33,516 nt of DNA, taken from NCBI GenBank assembly GCA_947628065.1, contig CANQYK010000008.1:1-33516 (forward strand), written 5' to 3'. The notes beneath the pieces are model-generated. The model saw only the letters and a program-made list of their open reading frames with translations, searched no databases and had not been told where the DNA came from. This document shows, one piece after another, positions 1-7,768 of the stretch. A program made the translations under genes and the position numbers. The first letter of the stretch is position 1. Every line of letters starts with the position of its first letter. The DNA comes from an uncultured Bacilli bacterium. GTDB lineage: Bacteria; Bacillota_I; Bacilli_A; RF39; UBA660.

Positions 1-1097
1 CTACTTCCCTTTGGACAACTTCCACTTTGTCGATTCCAGTACAAACTTCCTTTTCCTCCTGTTGCATTTGCTTCTTCTTCATATCCAGGATTCAATATCA
101 TCATTAATCTTGAGTCTGTCCAATCATTACTTCCATATGAACTCTCGGATGATCCTGTTCCGCTTGGCTTATTATCAAATGACATATCTGGTGTTAGAAA
201 GTTTCTTCTGATTAATTTGATTCTTTGTTCCCTCTTTCCTGTTCCATCATCTACTGTTTCGATTCCGATAATCCTCCATCCTGCTTCTTCATTATTGAAG
301 GTTACATAATTATTTGGATTCGCTCCTATATACCTGTAATCTTTTAATTCATCGCTACTCCATCCACTTTGTTGAGTCCCTGCTGTATGATTAAACACAT
401 ACATCTTATTCTCTTTCGCACTACTATCTTCTTTTGTATAGTTTACATCATAATCTTGTATTGCTTCATCATTGGTATAGTTTGCTAGTAATGTATCAAC
501 TGCTTTTGGTGGTCTATACTCTACTGCATCCACTCTTATTCTTCCAAAGTAATACTTATCAATGGAATCATTTTCTGCTGTTTTATTTAACCATATTACA
601 AGTTCATATTTATCCGTTCCTTTACTTTCTATTCCTTCACTATTATGTAATAGATTATCTTCTAAACTAGATAATGTTCCTTCCCCTATTACACTTCCAT
701 TCTTTTTTAATTGATAACTGATTACATCATGAGAGAGTAACCCACAACTTGCTCCCTTTTCAGTATCACAATCACTTTTCTGTTCTTCATCATTATCTAA
801 GTATAATCCATATGTTATTTTCTTTTTATCATTGTTTATAATAGAAAACTTATAAGCTTGATTACTCTTCCCTTCTTCATCGGATACTGGTATCGCATTT
901 TCTATATTAATTCCATCGCTTCCACTCTCATCAAGTTCTACATCAAGTCCTTTTACTCTTATTGTTATTACTTTTTCTCCTTCTAATCTTAACCTTAAAA
1001 AGGCATAAGTTATTCCTATTAGTGCTAATACAATAATAACAAGAGATATTATGATGATCTTCTTTTTCCTTGCTTGATTATCGATTCTATCTTCCAT
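1..1097 (-). CDS. Exported, membrane-anchored surface protein, 5' part only
   Basis: An open minus-strand frame runs from ATG at 1097 through the left window edge (365 codons, no stop), so the C-terminus is missing. The start has a good AAGGTGG ribosome site and a promoter upstream. Residues about 10-31 form one hydrophobic helix after a basic start (ARKKKIIII...), so the rest is probably outside the cell. The middle is acidic and Asn/Ser-rich. The last ~110 visible residues (AGWRIIGIE ... IKLIRRNF ... WTDSRLMMILNPGY) resemble the W-x-I ... W-x-x-S-x-L-x-x-x-L-N layout of DUF6273/FGE-sulfatase-like domains; that match is from memory. Function unknown. Confident that it is a gene, unsure of the family. 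Confidence 0.8.
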   Translation of the reverse strand, partial: MEDRIDNQARKKKIIIISLVIIVLALIGITYAFLRLRLEGEKVITIRVKGLDVELDESGSDGINIENAIPVSDEEGKSNQAYKFSIINNDKKKITYGLYLDNDEEQKSDCDTEKGASCGLLSHDVISYQLKKNGSVIGEGTLSSLEDNLLHNSEGIESKGTDKYELVIWLNKTAENDSIDKYYFGRIRVDAVEYRPPKAVDTLLANYTNDEAIQDYDVNYTKEDSSAKENKMYVFNHTAGTQQSGWSSDELKDYRYIGANPNNYVTFNNEEAGWRIIGIETVDDGTGKREQRIKLIRRNFLTPDMSFDNKPSGTGSSESSYGSNDWTDSRLMMILNPGYEEEANATGGKGSLYWNRQSGSCPKGS

Positions 1098-1123
1098 AAG
1101 CACCACCTTATTTTACTAATTAT

Positions 1124-1152
1124 ATTCTATCCTTTTTTTCTTCTTTTGTCAA
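1124..1152 (-). promoter_or_regulatory. Promoter of the surface protein gene
   Basis: Minus strand TTGACA (1152-1147), 17-base spacer, TAGAAT (1129-1124). A second TATAAT-like hexamer lies just downstream. It lies directly behind the T-tract of the TPM gene terminator. Confidence 0.6.
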
Positions 1153-1154
1153 AA

Positions 1155-1175
1155 CAAAAAAGGGATTTCTCCCTT
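1155..1175 (-). terminator. Intrinsic terminator of lemA-TPM operon
   Basis: Minus strand stem AAGGGA / TCCCTT with loop GAAA, followed by a T run. The stem overlaps the TAA stop of the TPM gene. Confidence 0.85.
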
Positions 1176-1905
1176 AAAATCCTCGGCTACTTCCACCACC
1201 ACCGGAAGAACCTCCTCCACCGAAGGATCCACCTCCCCCTCCAAAGGAACTTCCTCCGCCAAAAGAACTACCTCCACCATAGTAAAAGCCACCTCTACCA
1301 CCAAAATGCATACTAATAATAATTATGATAACCATAAAAATTATTGTAATAATAAATTCTATTATTTCTTCATCTAAGGTATTATCTTCTTCTACCTTTT
1401 CTATATCAGTTATGGTATCTAGTTGATAATGATTGGCAATTTCATTATAAAAAGACTTGTACCCATTTAACATACCACTATCAAAATCATCTTTTCGAAA
1501 ATAAGGAATCATATATTCATCTTGTATTCTACCAGTTTTCCCATCTGGTAAAATACCTTCAAAACCATATCCAACTTCTACTCTTGACTGTCTTGTATCC
1601 ATATCAATTAATAAAAGTAGACCATTGTTTTCTTCTTTTGAGCCAATTCCAAACTTTCGAAATAATGTTGTCGCATACGTTTCTAAATCCATACCATCAA
1701 GACCATCTACCGTTACAACAACAATTTGAGCCCCGGTTTCTTCATATAATTTTTTCGAGGTTTCTACAATATAATTTTCTGTTTCACTATTTAAGATATC
1801 AGCATAGTCATTAACATAAAATTCCTTTGTAGGACTTACCATAGCAGATACAGGTAAAACAGAAAAAAGAAGAAATAGAAAAACGCCTAATAATCCTTTT
1901 TTCAT
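1174..1905 (-). CDS. TPM-domain (YgcG-like) secreted membrane protein
   Basis: 243 aa. A signal peptide (MKKGLLGVFLFLLFSVLPVSA) is followed by a TPM domain at about 28-165, with the typical YVNDYADIL start, the QIVVVTV strand, and NNGLLLLIDMDTRQSRVEVGYG. A hydrophobic membrane segment lies at about 182-200, then a Gly/Ser-rich tail (about 202-243) of repeated GGGSSFGGG type. TPM proteins of this layout are usually encoded beside LemA, as here: the ATG overlaps the lemA stop (ATGA), so the two are translationally coupled. TPM domains have been linked to acid phosphatase activity and photosystem repair in plants; the bacterial role is not settled. The stop overlaps an intrinsic terminator, so this is the last gene of the operon. 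Confidence 0.9.
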   Translation of the reverse strand: MKKGLLGVFLFLLFSVLPVSAMVSPTKEFYVNDYADILNSETENYIVETSKKLYEETGAQIVVVTVDGLDGMDLETYATTLFRKFGIGSKEENNGLLLLIDMDTRQSRVEVGYGFEGILPDGKTGRIQDEYMIPYFRKDDFDSGMLNGYKSFYNEIANHYQLDTITDIEKVEEDNTLDEEIIEFIITIIFMVIIIIISMHFGGRGGFYYGGGSSFGGGSSFGGGGGSFGGGGSSGGGGSSRGF

Positions 1906-2468
1906 TCAAAATTCACATCCGGTACTTCTTTCTTTCCTTCTTCAACTTCAAAATATTCTTTCTCATCAAATCCAGCAATTCCTGCAATAATATTTGTTGG
2001 AATCTTTTTTATCTTGCTATTATATTCTTTTACTTTATTGTTATAATCTCTTCTTGCTGTCGCAATACGATTCTCACTTCCTGCTAGTTCATCTTGTAAA
2101 TTAATAAAGTTTTGATTTGCTTTTAAATCTGGATAATTCTCAACCAACATCAATACTTTATTAATTGCATCATCCAAAGCACTATTTGCATCTGCTTTCT
2201 CTTCTACTGTTTTTGCTTTTAATAATTCACTTCTAGCACTCGTTACTTCCTCTATCACCTTCTCTTCATGTGATGCATACCCTTTTACAGTATTTACCAA
2301 ATTCGGAATCAAATCAGCTCGTCTTTCTAACATTACCGATACATTGGAAAACTCATTATCGACATCTTCACTTAGATCAACAAGACCATTATAACTTCCT
2401 ACACACGCTACTACAATAAGTAAGATAACTCCTACAATCACTGCAATAACAATCCCCATTTTTTTCAT
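1902..2468 (-). CDS. lemA: LemA family protein
   Basis: 188 aa. One N-terminal membrane helix (about 4-25) is followed by the LemA coiled-helix domain: NGLVDLSEDVDNEFSNVSVMLERRADLIPNLV, then VKGYASHEEKVIEEVTSARS, and NFINLQDELAGSENRIATARRDYN, all typical family blocks. Length is normal. It is the first gene of a two-gene operon with the TPM protein (4-base overlap) and has its own strong promoter and the RBS AGGAGGAG. LemA proteins are membrane-anchored with an external helical bundle; the biochemical role is unknown. The C-terminal tail (EVEEGKKEVPDVNFE) is the usual end of the family. Confidence 0.95.
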   Translation of the reverse strand: MKKMGIVIAVIVGVILLIVVACVGSYNGLVDLSEDVDNEFSNVSVMLERRADLIPNLVNTVKGYASHEEKVIEEVTSARSELLKAKTVEEKADANSALDDAINKVLMLVENYPDLKANQNFINLQDELAGSENRIATARRDYNNKVKEYNSKIKKIPTNIIAGIAGFDEKEYFEVEEGKKEVPDVNFE

Positions 2469-2488
2469 ACTTTTCTCCTCCTACTATC

Positions 2489-2517
2489 ATTATAAACGAA
2501 AGATGGTAGAAATGCAA
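2489..2517 (-). promoter_or_regulatory. Promoter of lemA-TPM operon
   Basis: Minus strand TTGCAT (2517-2512), 17-base spacer, TATAAT (2494-2489). The -35 begins seven bases after the stop codon of the upstream radical SAM gene. Confidence 0.75.
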
Positions 2518-2523
2518 AAAGAA

Positions 2524-3426
2524 TTAAACACCTTCCAAATCAAACGATGGAATATATTCAAGTGACGCTGTATCATTTTCTTGCATATAAGCATTATGAA
2601 TTCCAATCGAAAGGGCAAAATCAATAATTTCATCATAATCTTCTTTTGCTAATTTTTGATTCAAAAAAGGATATTCCTTTTGTTTTACAACCGGTGTATA
2701 TTGATTCATAATACTAAAATAAATCGTATCTTGATACGTACGATACAAGTAAGATAAAATTTTCTTACTATCTTCTTTTAACGTTGGAAGACATAAATGA
2801 CGAACCAATACCCCTTTTACCATTTTTCCATTCTCAAACTTATTTTCACCCGTTTGTAAAACCATCTCCTCTATTGCTTTTTTCGCAATACTAGAATAAT
2901 TTTTAATCTTTGATAACTTTTCCCCTAACAAATCATCATAATATTTAAAATCAACCAAATAAATATCAACTAGTCCTTCTAATTCCTTTAACATAACTGG
3001 ATGATCATAACCACTACTATTATAAACAATCGGAATCTCTAACCCCTTTTTCTTCGCTTTGATAATAGCTTCTTTGATGGATGGAATAAAGTGAGTCGGT
3101 GTTACCAAATTAATGTTTTCTGCTTTTTTCTCTTGTAGTTCCAACATAATTTGGGAAAGACGCTCTATCGTTATTTCTTTTCCAAAGTTATCATGACTAA
3201 TTTCTTTGTTTTGGCAATATATACAATTTAGACTACAACCACTAAAAAAAATAGCACCACTTCCATTATAACCAGAAATACAAGGTTCTTCATCATAATA
3301 TAACATCACTTTTGAAACCTTTAACGTATTTTTATTTTTACAAGTACCCATTTGTTGATAACGATTGAGCTTACACTCTCTTCCACAACAAATACAGCTT
3401 TTATAATGATCGATCAAAAGATTCAC
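2524..3426 (-). CDS. PflX-like radical SAM protein
   Basis: 300 aa counted from a GTG at 3426. The SAM/4Fe-4S motif CxxxCxxC is at residues 64-71 (GCSLNCIYC). An N-terminal cysteine cluster (C11, C13, C14, C18, C29) is typical of the COG1313/PflX group of putative pyruvate-formate-lyase-activating-like proteins, as are NLVTPTHF and YNSSGYD. The target is unknown. Start choice is open: the GTG has almost no spacing to a ribosome site, whereas TTG at 3417 follows GGTGA by five bases and would give a 297-residue protein that keeps all cysteines. Divergent to the Fic gene, separated by about 100 bases. Confidence 0.88.
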   Translation of the reverse strand: MNLLIDHYKSCICCGRECKLNRYQQMGTCKNKNTLKVSKVMLYYDEEPCISGYNGSGAIFFSGCSLNCIYCQNKEISHDNFGKEITIERLSQIMLELQEKKAENINLVTPTHFIPSIKEAIIKAKKKGLEIPIVYNSSGYDHPVMLKELEGLVDIYLVDFKYYDDLLGEKLSKIKNYSSIAKKAIEEMVLQTGENKFENGKMVKGVLVRHLCLPTLKEDSKKILSYLYRTYQDTIYFSIMNQYTPVVKQKEYPFLNQKLAKEDYDEIIDFALSIGIHNAYMQENDTASLEYIPSFDLEGV

Positions 3427-3473
3427 CGCCTTTTCTTAATTATAAGAAAAACAAGAGAAAAAGGGAAGAAAAT

Positions 3474-3502
3474 TTGACAAAATCCCATTTTTTTGGTAAA
3501 AT
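3474..3502 (+). promoter_or_regulatory. Promoter of the first fic gene
   Basis: TTGACA (3474-3479), 17-base spacer, TAAAAT (3497-3502), followed by AAGGGGTGA and the ATG at 3527. Confidence 0.75.
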
Positions 3503-3526
3503 ATGCGGCAAATAAGGGGTGATATA

Positions 3527-4444
3527 ATGAGACCACAAAACGGACAAAACCAAGAACACGTTTCTTACTTTCCACTAGAAGAATATGTAAAAAGAATTCG
3601 TGTTTCCGATTTTGTATTAGAACATATGGAAGATACCAACCACCAATTCGATGCTTACTTAAAACTCTTATCACAATATGATAACTATTCTATTATTTAC
3701 TATTTTATTGATTCTCTAAGCAAAGAAATCAAATCATCACAACAAATAGAAAGACATCACATAAAAAATATGGATCTTCTAAATTCTAAAGTATTCTTTG
3801 AAACATTACAAATTAGTCATAATCAAATAAAGAAAACACATCAGTTTGTAACTGAAAGTGATGAAAAATCAGAATATCGAAAAAAAGATGTAAGAGTCAG
3901 TAAAATCTATCCCGATGGAAGAGAAGATATCTTTTGGTGGGGTGTTAATAAAGAAGATGTAAAACCATTTATGGATGACTTTATTAAGTTTTATAAGTCA
4001 AACTCATTATCTGTTTTAAATGCCAATCCATTTTTAAAAAGCGCTTTGGTACACTTATTGTTTGTACGAATCCACCCATTTACGGATGGAAATGGTAGAT
4101 GCGCTAGAACACTACACAATATTAAATTTACAGAAGCAATTAATAAAGCTTATAATATGAAACTAAAAATTTGTCCATTAAACCTATCACAAAATATTTT
4201 AATGAACAAACCAACCTATGCCAAAAGAATCAATAATATTTACTTCGACTTAGAACATGATTCTAATGATGAGATTAATGAATGGTTTGATTTTATGTTA
4301 AACATGGTAGATGAACAATTATATTTTAGTATGAACCGAATTCCAAAATTAGAAAAAGCATTTCAAAACATTGCCAAATTAAAAGATACAGATACCTCCT
4401 GTGATGTTCATAAACAAGCCCAAAAAATGAAAATAAAAGTATAG
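3527..4444 (+). CDS. Fic family AMP-transferase-like protein
   Basis: 305 aa. I use ATG at 3527 because AAGGGGTGA lies just before it; the earlier ATG at 3503 overlaps the -10 region. The Fic core motif HPFTDGNGRCAR is at residues 183-194, a full H-x-F-x-D-G-N-G-R-x-x-R, so catalysis (AMP or similar nucleotide transfer to a hydroxyl side chain) is possible. The region SSQQIER (70-76) sits where class II Fic proteins carry the inhibitory (S/T)xxxE(G/N) helix; Glu75 is present but the next residue is Arg. No antitoxin gene is next to it. A transcription terminator follows the stop directly. Target unknown. Confidence 0.88.
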   Translation: MRPQNGQNQEHVSYFPLEEYVKRIRVSDFVLEHMEDTNHQFDAYLKLLSQYDNYSIIYYFIDSLSKEIKSSQQIERHHIKNMDLLNSKVFFETLQISHNQIKKTHQFVTESDEKSEYRKKDVRVSKIYPDGREDIFWWGVNKEDVKPFMDDFIKFYKSNSLSVLNANPFLKSALVHLLFVRIHPFTDGNGRCARTLHNIKFTEAINKAYNMKLKICPLNLSQNILMNKPTYAKRINNIYFDLEHDSNDEINEWFDFMLNMVDEQLYFSMNRIPKLEKAFQNIAKLKDTDTSCDVHKQAQKMKIKV

Positions 4445-4466
4445 ACGATGAAAATTCGTCTTTTTT
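4443..4466 (+). terminator. Terminator of the first fic gene
   Basis: Stem AGACGA / TCGTCT with a seven-base loop, then a T run. It lies between the convergent fic and polymerase genes and may also slow minus-strand transcripts. Confidence 0.8.
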
Positions 4467-5646
4467 ATTCTTTTCTACTTGCCCTTTGAATACTATCTTT
4501 TCCAAATTTCTCTTTTAACATATCCATCACTTTTTCCATTTCATCTTCATGGTTTTCTTCTGTTTCAAACAAAGACAATTGTTCTTTCACATCCTCTGTT
4601 AAGTCCGATAATCGAACACCAATGTTTCGAATCGCATCTTCCTTCCAACTTTGTTCAAACAAAAGAAGAATATTTTTGTAAATAAGATCCGTCTGATTGG
4701 TAGCATTTACCAAAGTTAATTGATGAGAATAACTTTGAAACAAAGAATTTTTATAGGTAATGGCAATGGTTTTAGCATACATTTTTTGTTTTCGTAATTG
4801 ATAAGAGACATCATCTACCTCTTGAAACAATACTTTTTCTAAGTCTTCTTTTCTCTTATAATCATAAGGAAGCGTTCGAGAAATACTAATACACTTATTT
4901 TTATCATCTCTTGGCTCTACTTTACTATCATCCACTCCATTCGAAGCGCGTAAAAAGTAACTACCTTGACTTTTAAAGTGACGATTTAAAAAAGATAATG
5001 GTGTATGGGCTAGTTCCCCAATCGTATGAATACCCAAATCGTTTAATTTTTGGGCAGATTTTTTTCCTAACATAAATAAGTCCGATACCGGAAGAGGCCA
5101 GAGTTTCTCTTCAATCTCACTTTGATATAAGGTATGTACTTTATCCGGTTTTTCAAAATCGCTTGCCATCTTGGCACACAATTTATTCTCAGCAATTCCA
5201 ATATTTACTGTAAAACCAAATTTCTCTTTTATTTCGTTTTTTATTTTATGCGCAAGTAATACATAATCATCACCATATAAAAGAGAAGTACCTGTCATTT
5301 CCATAAAACATTCATCAATGGAAAATTGTTCCATTAATGGAGAATATTGTGATAAGTATTGAAATAGTTTTTTTGATTGTTCTTTATACCAAGAATAATT
5401 AGGAGGATATACTTCCAAATTTTTACATTTTTGTCGAGCAGAATAAATCGTTTCTGCTGTTACAATTCCATACTTTTTTGCCACAGGACTTTTCGCTAAT
5501 ACAATACCATGTCTTGACTTTTCATCTCCACCAATAATAGAAGGAATTTTTCGAATATCTTTTGGATAACCATTCTTTAATAAATAAATGGCACTCCAAG
5601 ATAAAAAAGCATTATTAACATCAATATGAAAAATAATTCTTTTCAT
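4465..5646 (-). CDS. dinB: Y-family DNA polymerase (DinB/UmuC type)
   Basis: 393 aa from ATG at 5646, which follows GGAGGAAGA; an in-frame ATG 13 codons upstream overlaps the -10 region. Motifs: FHIDVNNAFLSW with catalytic Asp9, GIVTAETIYSARQKC, FSIDECFMEM (catalytic Asp-Glu), GIAENKLCAKMASDFEKPDKVHTL, the helix-hairpin-helix DLFMLGKKSAQKLNDLGIHT, and a C-terminal little-finger region. QLSLF at 356-360 is a classic sliding-clamp binding motif. The DVNNAFLSW variant is typical of a Bacillota Y-polymerase clade rather than of E. coli Pol IV. Translesion synthesis is expected. It has its own promoter; I saw no clear LexA box. Confidence 0.93.
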   Translation of the reverse strand: MKRIIFHIDVNNAFLSWSAIYLLKNGYPKDIRKIPSIIGGDEKSRHGIVLAKSPVAKKYGIVTAETIYSARQKCKNLEVYPPNYSWYKEQSKKLFQYLSQYSPLMEQFSIDECFMEMTGTSLLYGDDYVLLAHKIKNEIKEKFGFTVNIGIAENKLCAKMASDFEKPDKVHTLYQSEIEEKLWPLPVSDLFMLGKKSAQKLNDLGIHTIGELAHTPLSFLNRHFKSQGSYFLRASNGVDDSKVEPRDDKNKCISISRTLPYDYKRKEDLEKVLFQEVDDVSYQLRKQKMYAKTIAITYKNSLFQSYSHQLTLVNATNQTDLIYKNILLLFEQSWKEDAIRNIGVRLSDLTEDVKEQLSLFETEENHEDEMEKVMDMLKEKFGKDSIQRASRKE

Positions 5647-5671
5647 TCTTCTTCCTCCATTTCTTTTCTTT

Positions 5672-5700
5672 ATTATATCAAACATTTGTTTTTAAAACAA
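5672..5700 (-). promoter_or_regulatory. Promoter of the Y-family polymerase gene
   Basis: Minus strand TTGTTT (5700-5695), 17-base spacer, TATAAT (5677-5672). Confidence 0.65.
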
Positions 5701-5701
5701 T

Positions 5702-5728
5702 ATAAAAAGAAGAACAATCATTCTTCTT
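5702..5728 (-). terminator. Terminator of the Rpn-type gene
   Basis: Minus strand stem AAGAAGAA / TTCTTCTT, loop TGATTG, then TTT. Overlaps the stop codon. Confidence 0.75.
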
Positions 5729-6590
5729 ATAACATTCTTATTTGTTCCGTGGTAAGTCCCGTGTTTTTAGAAATTACTTCAACTGGTATTCCATCATGCT
5801 TGAAATTTCTTGCTATTTCTGTTTTTTCTTCACTTTTTCCGATGGCAATGCCTTCACTTTTTCCGATGGCAATGCCTTCACTTTTTCCAATGGCAATGCC
5901 TTCCTCCTTACTGTAAGCAATTTCCTCTTTGTGTGTTTCTTCTCTGTCATAGACAGTTAAAAAGTCTTCATTCCTTAATAAACGACATAATTTTTGATAT
6001 AGTGGCATATATTCCTCAAACTCCTTTCCAAACTCTTTTGCTTCTTCTAATGTTTTACAACTTAAGAATTGTGCAAACTTCCTTAACTCTTTGTCCTCAT
6101 TGTAACGTTTTATTCTAGCATTTGCAAGTATAAAATGATAAGATTGATATAAATTCGTCTCAATTTGATTCTCTTTCGAGCTTGGTCGAAATAAAACTAC
6201 AGGATCTTTGGTATCAATGTGTTTAAAATTATTAATATTAATCAATATTGTTGTAGGATACACTTTTACCTTTTTTGGTGTATTACTAATACTCTGATGA
6301 AAAGCGTATTGTGTATTTTTTTCAAAAATATTTTTGCTTTTCCATGCATTCAATTCTACAATGATTCTTGATCCACCTTTTAGTTTTACTAATAAATCTA
6401 CTTTCTTTCCTTTTTCTTTTTGTGATAATTTTGGTAGCTCCATCGTAACAAAGGAAGCCCTTTCTAATTCTTCTCTTGGAATCGATGTAATATGATTTAA
6501 AAACGTAATCATAACACCTCTTGCTTCCTCACTTTGAAATACTGCTTTAAATAAAATATCATTGCATAAATTAATTTTCTTTTCTAACAT
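5727..6590 (-). CDS. Rpn family (PD-(D/E)XK) recombination-promoting nuclease
   Basis: 287 aa from ATG at 6590, preceded by GGAGGG; an in-frame ATG four codons earlier would place this ribosome site inside the gene. The N-terminus (KINLCNDILFKAVFQSEEARGVMITFLNHI) is the typical Rpn/PF12784 start. KKVDLLVKLKGGSRIIVELNAW gives the nuclease-fold Asp and Glu, but the usual ExQ/ExK is ELN, so activity is uncertain. Near the C-terminus GIAIGKSE is repeated three times, encoded by perfect or near-perfect 24-bp units, followed by a small helical end (GLTTEQIRML). Rpn proteins are linked to RecA-independent DNA transfer and phage defence. Monocistronic, with its own promoter and terminator. Confidence 0.88.
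   Translation of the reverse strand: MLEKKINLCNDILFKAVFQSEEARGVMITFLNHITSIPREELERASFVTMELPKLSQKEKGKKVDLLVKLKGGSRIIVELNAWKSKNIFEKNTQYAFHQSISNTPKKVKVYPTTILININNFKHIDTKDPVVLFRPSSKENQIETNLYQSYHFILANARIKRYNEDKELRKFAQFLSCKTLEEAKEFGKEFEEYMPLYQKLCRLLRNEDFLTVYDREETHKEEIAYSKEEGIAIGKSEGIAIGKSEGIAIGKSEEKTEIARNFKHDGIPVEVISKNTGLTTEQIRML
5829..5900 (-). repeat. Three 24-bp tandem repeats inside the Rpn gene
   Basis: Units 5829-5852, 5853-5876 and 5877-5900. The first two are identical and the third has one change. Each codes eight residues (GIAIGKSE on the minus strand), so unit gain or loss keeps the frame. Confidence 0.95.
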
Positions 6591-6644
6591 AAATCCCTCC
6601 ATTCTGTCATCACATAAGTAGCTACTGCCGGGTGACTAGTCCTT

Positions 6645-6673
6645 ACTATATATAGAATGAAGAGATTTGTCAA
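6645..6673 (-). promoter_or_regulatory. Promoter of the Rpn-type gene
   Basis: Minus strand TTGACA (6673-6668), 17-base spacer, TATAGT (6650-6645). The -35 touches the last unit of the 31-bp repeat array. The leader holds two perfect 8-bp palindromes, GACTAGTC (6634-6641) and GTAGCTAC (6618-6625). Confidence 0.75.
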
Positions 6674-6841
6674 ATTTTGAAAAATGCCAAATTTCCCTCT
6701 TTTTTTGGGGGAATTTTGCAAATTCCTCCGCTTTTCCCACCCAATTTTGAAAATTCCCCCCTATTTCTTTCTGAAAATTCGAAATTCCCTAAGATTTTAC
6801 AATTATGTAAAATTGTGGGAAATTATGTAATAATTGTGGGA
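6673..6841. repeat. Spacer with 31-bp (x4) and 20/21-bp (x2) tandem repeats
   Basis: AAAT(T)TCC starts at 6689, 6720, 6751 and 6782, an exact 31-base period; AATTTTG begins the preceding half of three of the units. Unit two contains the dyad GGAATTT-TGC-AAATTCC. Directly after come two copies of AATTATGTAA(T)AATTGTGGGA (6801-6820 and 6821-6841). An open plus frame of 90 codons crosses the region, but its low-complexity FP/NFENSP peptide and lack of a ribosome site argue against a gene. No other content was recognised in this 300-base spacer. Confidence 0.85.
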
Positions 6842-6859
6842 AACACTATAAATTGCTAT

Positions 6860-6892
6860 AAAAAACAATGGTTTTATTCTTTTCTACCATTG
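6860..6892 (-). terminator. Terminator of the lipoprotein gene
   Basis: Minus strand stem CAATGGT / ACCATTG with a 13-base loop, followed by six T. Confidence 0.7.
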
Positions 6893-6903
6893 CTTATTCT
6901 AAA

Positions 6904-7704
6904 CTATTTTACATTATCACAAGATTCTTCTTTTTCTATTTTCGAATGACTTACTCTTCTTTTTATAAATAATAAAAGAACCAAAAGGAAAACAATTCCA
7001 CCAAGTACCATCATAATATTTTCCCAATTATAAAGAGAAAATTCAAATTGTATAACATCTTCTTTAAAATTTAGTAAATCCCAAGTTAATATTTTTTGAT
7101 CCTTACTTTTTTCCGTCGCATTATTATGGATTGCTTTATAAGGAAGCTTAACCTTAAATTTTAAATCCATACTAGACATCATAGAAGAATAATCCAAAGT
7201 ATCCGATAATAAACTATCCTCATCAAAAGAAACACTATCTTCTATCTCTTCTGATATTGTATCTTTCTCATCTAATCCATTTATCACTTCTTTACTATCA
7301 TTGATCGTCAAATTTGCTTGATACGTATTTTTAAAAAATCCTTTTTGATAAGAAAAAATATTTTTTTTCTGTTCTCCACGAATACCAAGATTGGACGAAA
7401 TCTTTTTCGTACTACTAACAGTATCAATATTCTTTATTTTCTTTTCTATCTGATATCCTACCATCGCATCTTTCTTATACGTTTTTACCTGATATCCCTT
7501 TTTTTCTAACTTCTCAAGCTCTTCTTTTTCAATCAAAGAAGAAATATCACTTCCACTCTCCTCTAAAAGTTCTTGATTTACTGCTTCTATCATTACAAGA
7601 TCCATACTTTTATCATTCTTTATTTCCATCGAATAATCCATCTTAACACAACCTGTTAATAAGAAAACCAAAGCAAAAATTCCAAACATCTTTATATACT
7701 TCAT
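6904..7704 (-). CDS. LppM/DUF3153-like lipoprotein with C-terminal membrane helix
   Basis: 266 aa. The lipobox LLTGC places the lipidated cysteine at residue 19, followed at once by VKMDYSMEIKNDKSMDLVMIEAV, the start of a beta-rich domain of LppM/DUF3153 type (assignment from memory). A long Ser/Asp/Glu-rich middle precedes a strand-rich end. A second membrane helix (NIMMVLGGIVFLLVLLLFI, about 228-248) is followed by a basic and acidic cytoplasmic tail. So the domain is held at the outer face at both ends. The RBS is AAAGGAG with an ATG at normal spacing. It has its own promoter despite being downstream of three other minus-strand genes. Function unknown. Confidence 0.8.
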   Translation of the reverse strand: MKYIKMFGIFALVFLLTGCVKMDYSMEIKNDKSMDLVMIEAVNQELLEESGSDISSLIEKEELEKLEKKGYQVKTYKKDAMVGYQIEKKIKNIDTVSSTKKISSNLGIRGEQKKNIFSYQKGFFKNTYQANLTINDSKEVINGLDEKDTISEEIEDSVSFDEDSLLSDTLDYSSMMSSMDLKFKVKLPYKAIHNNATEKSKDQKILTWDLLNFKEDVIQFEFSLYNWENIMMVLGGIVFLLVLLLFIKRRVSHSKIEKEESCDNVK

Positions 7705-7729
7705 ATCTTTTTACTCCTTTATCCATTTC

Positions 7730-7759
7730 ATTATACGAAATCTTTTATCTTCTTGTAAA
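7730..7759 (-). promoter_or_regulatory. Promoter of the lipoprotein gene
   Basis: Minus strand TTTACA (7759-7754), 18-base spacer, TATAAT (7735-7730). Confidence 0.55.
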
Positions 7760-7768
7760 GAAAAAAGA

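Noticed and set aside
6677-6949. 90-codon plus-strand ORF in the spacer before the Rpn gene
   Set aside because: It is made from the 31-bp repeats, has no ribosome site, and overlaps the lipoprotein gene and its terminator.
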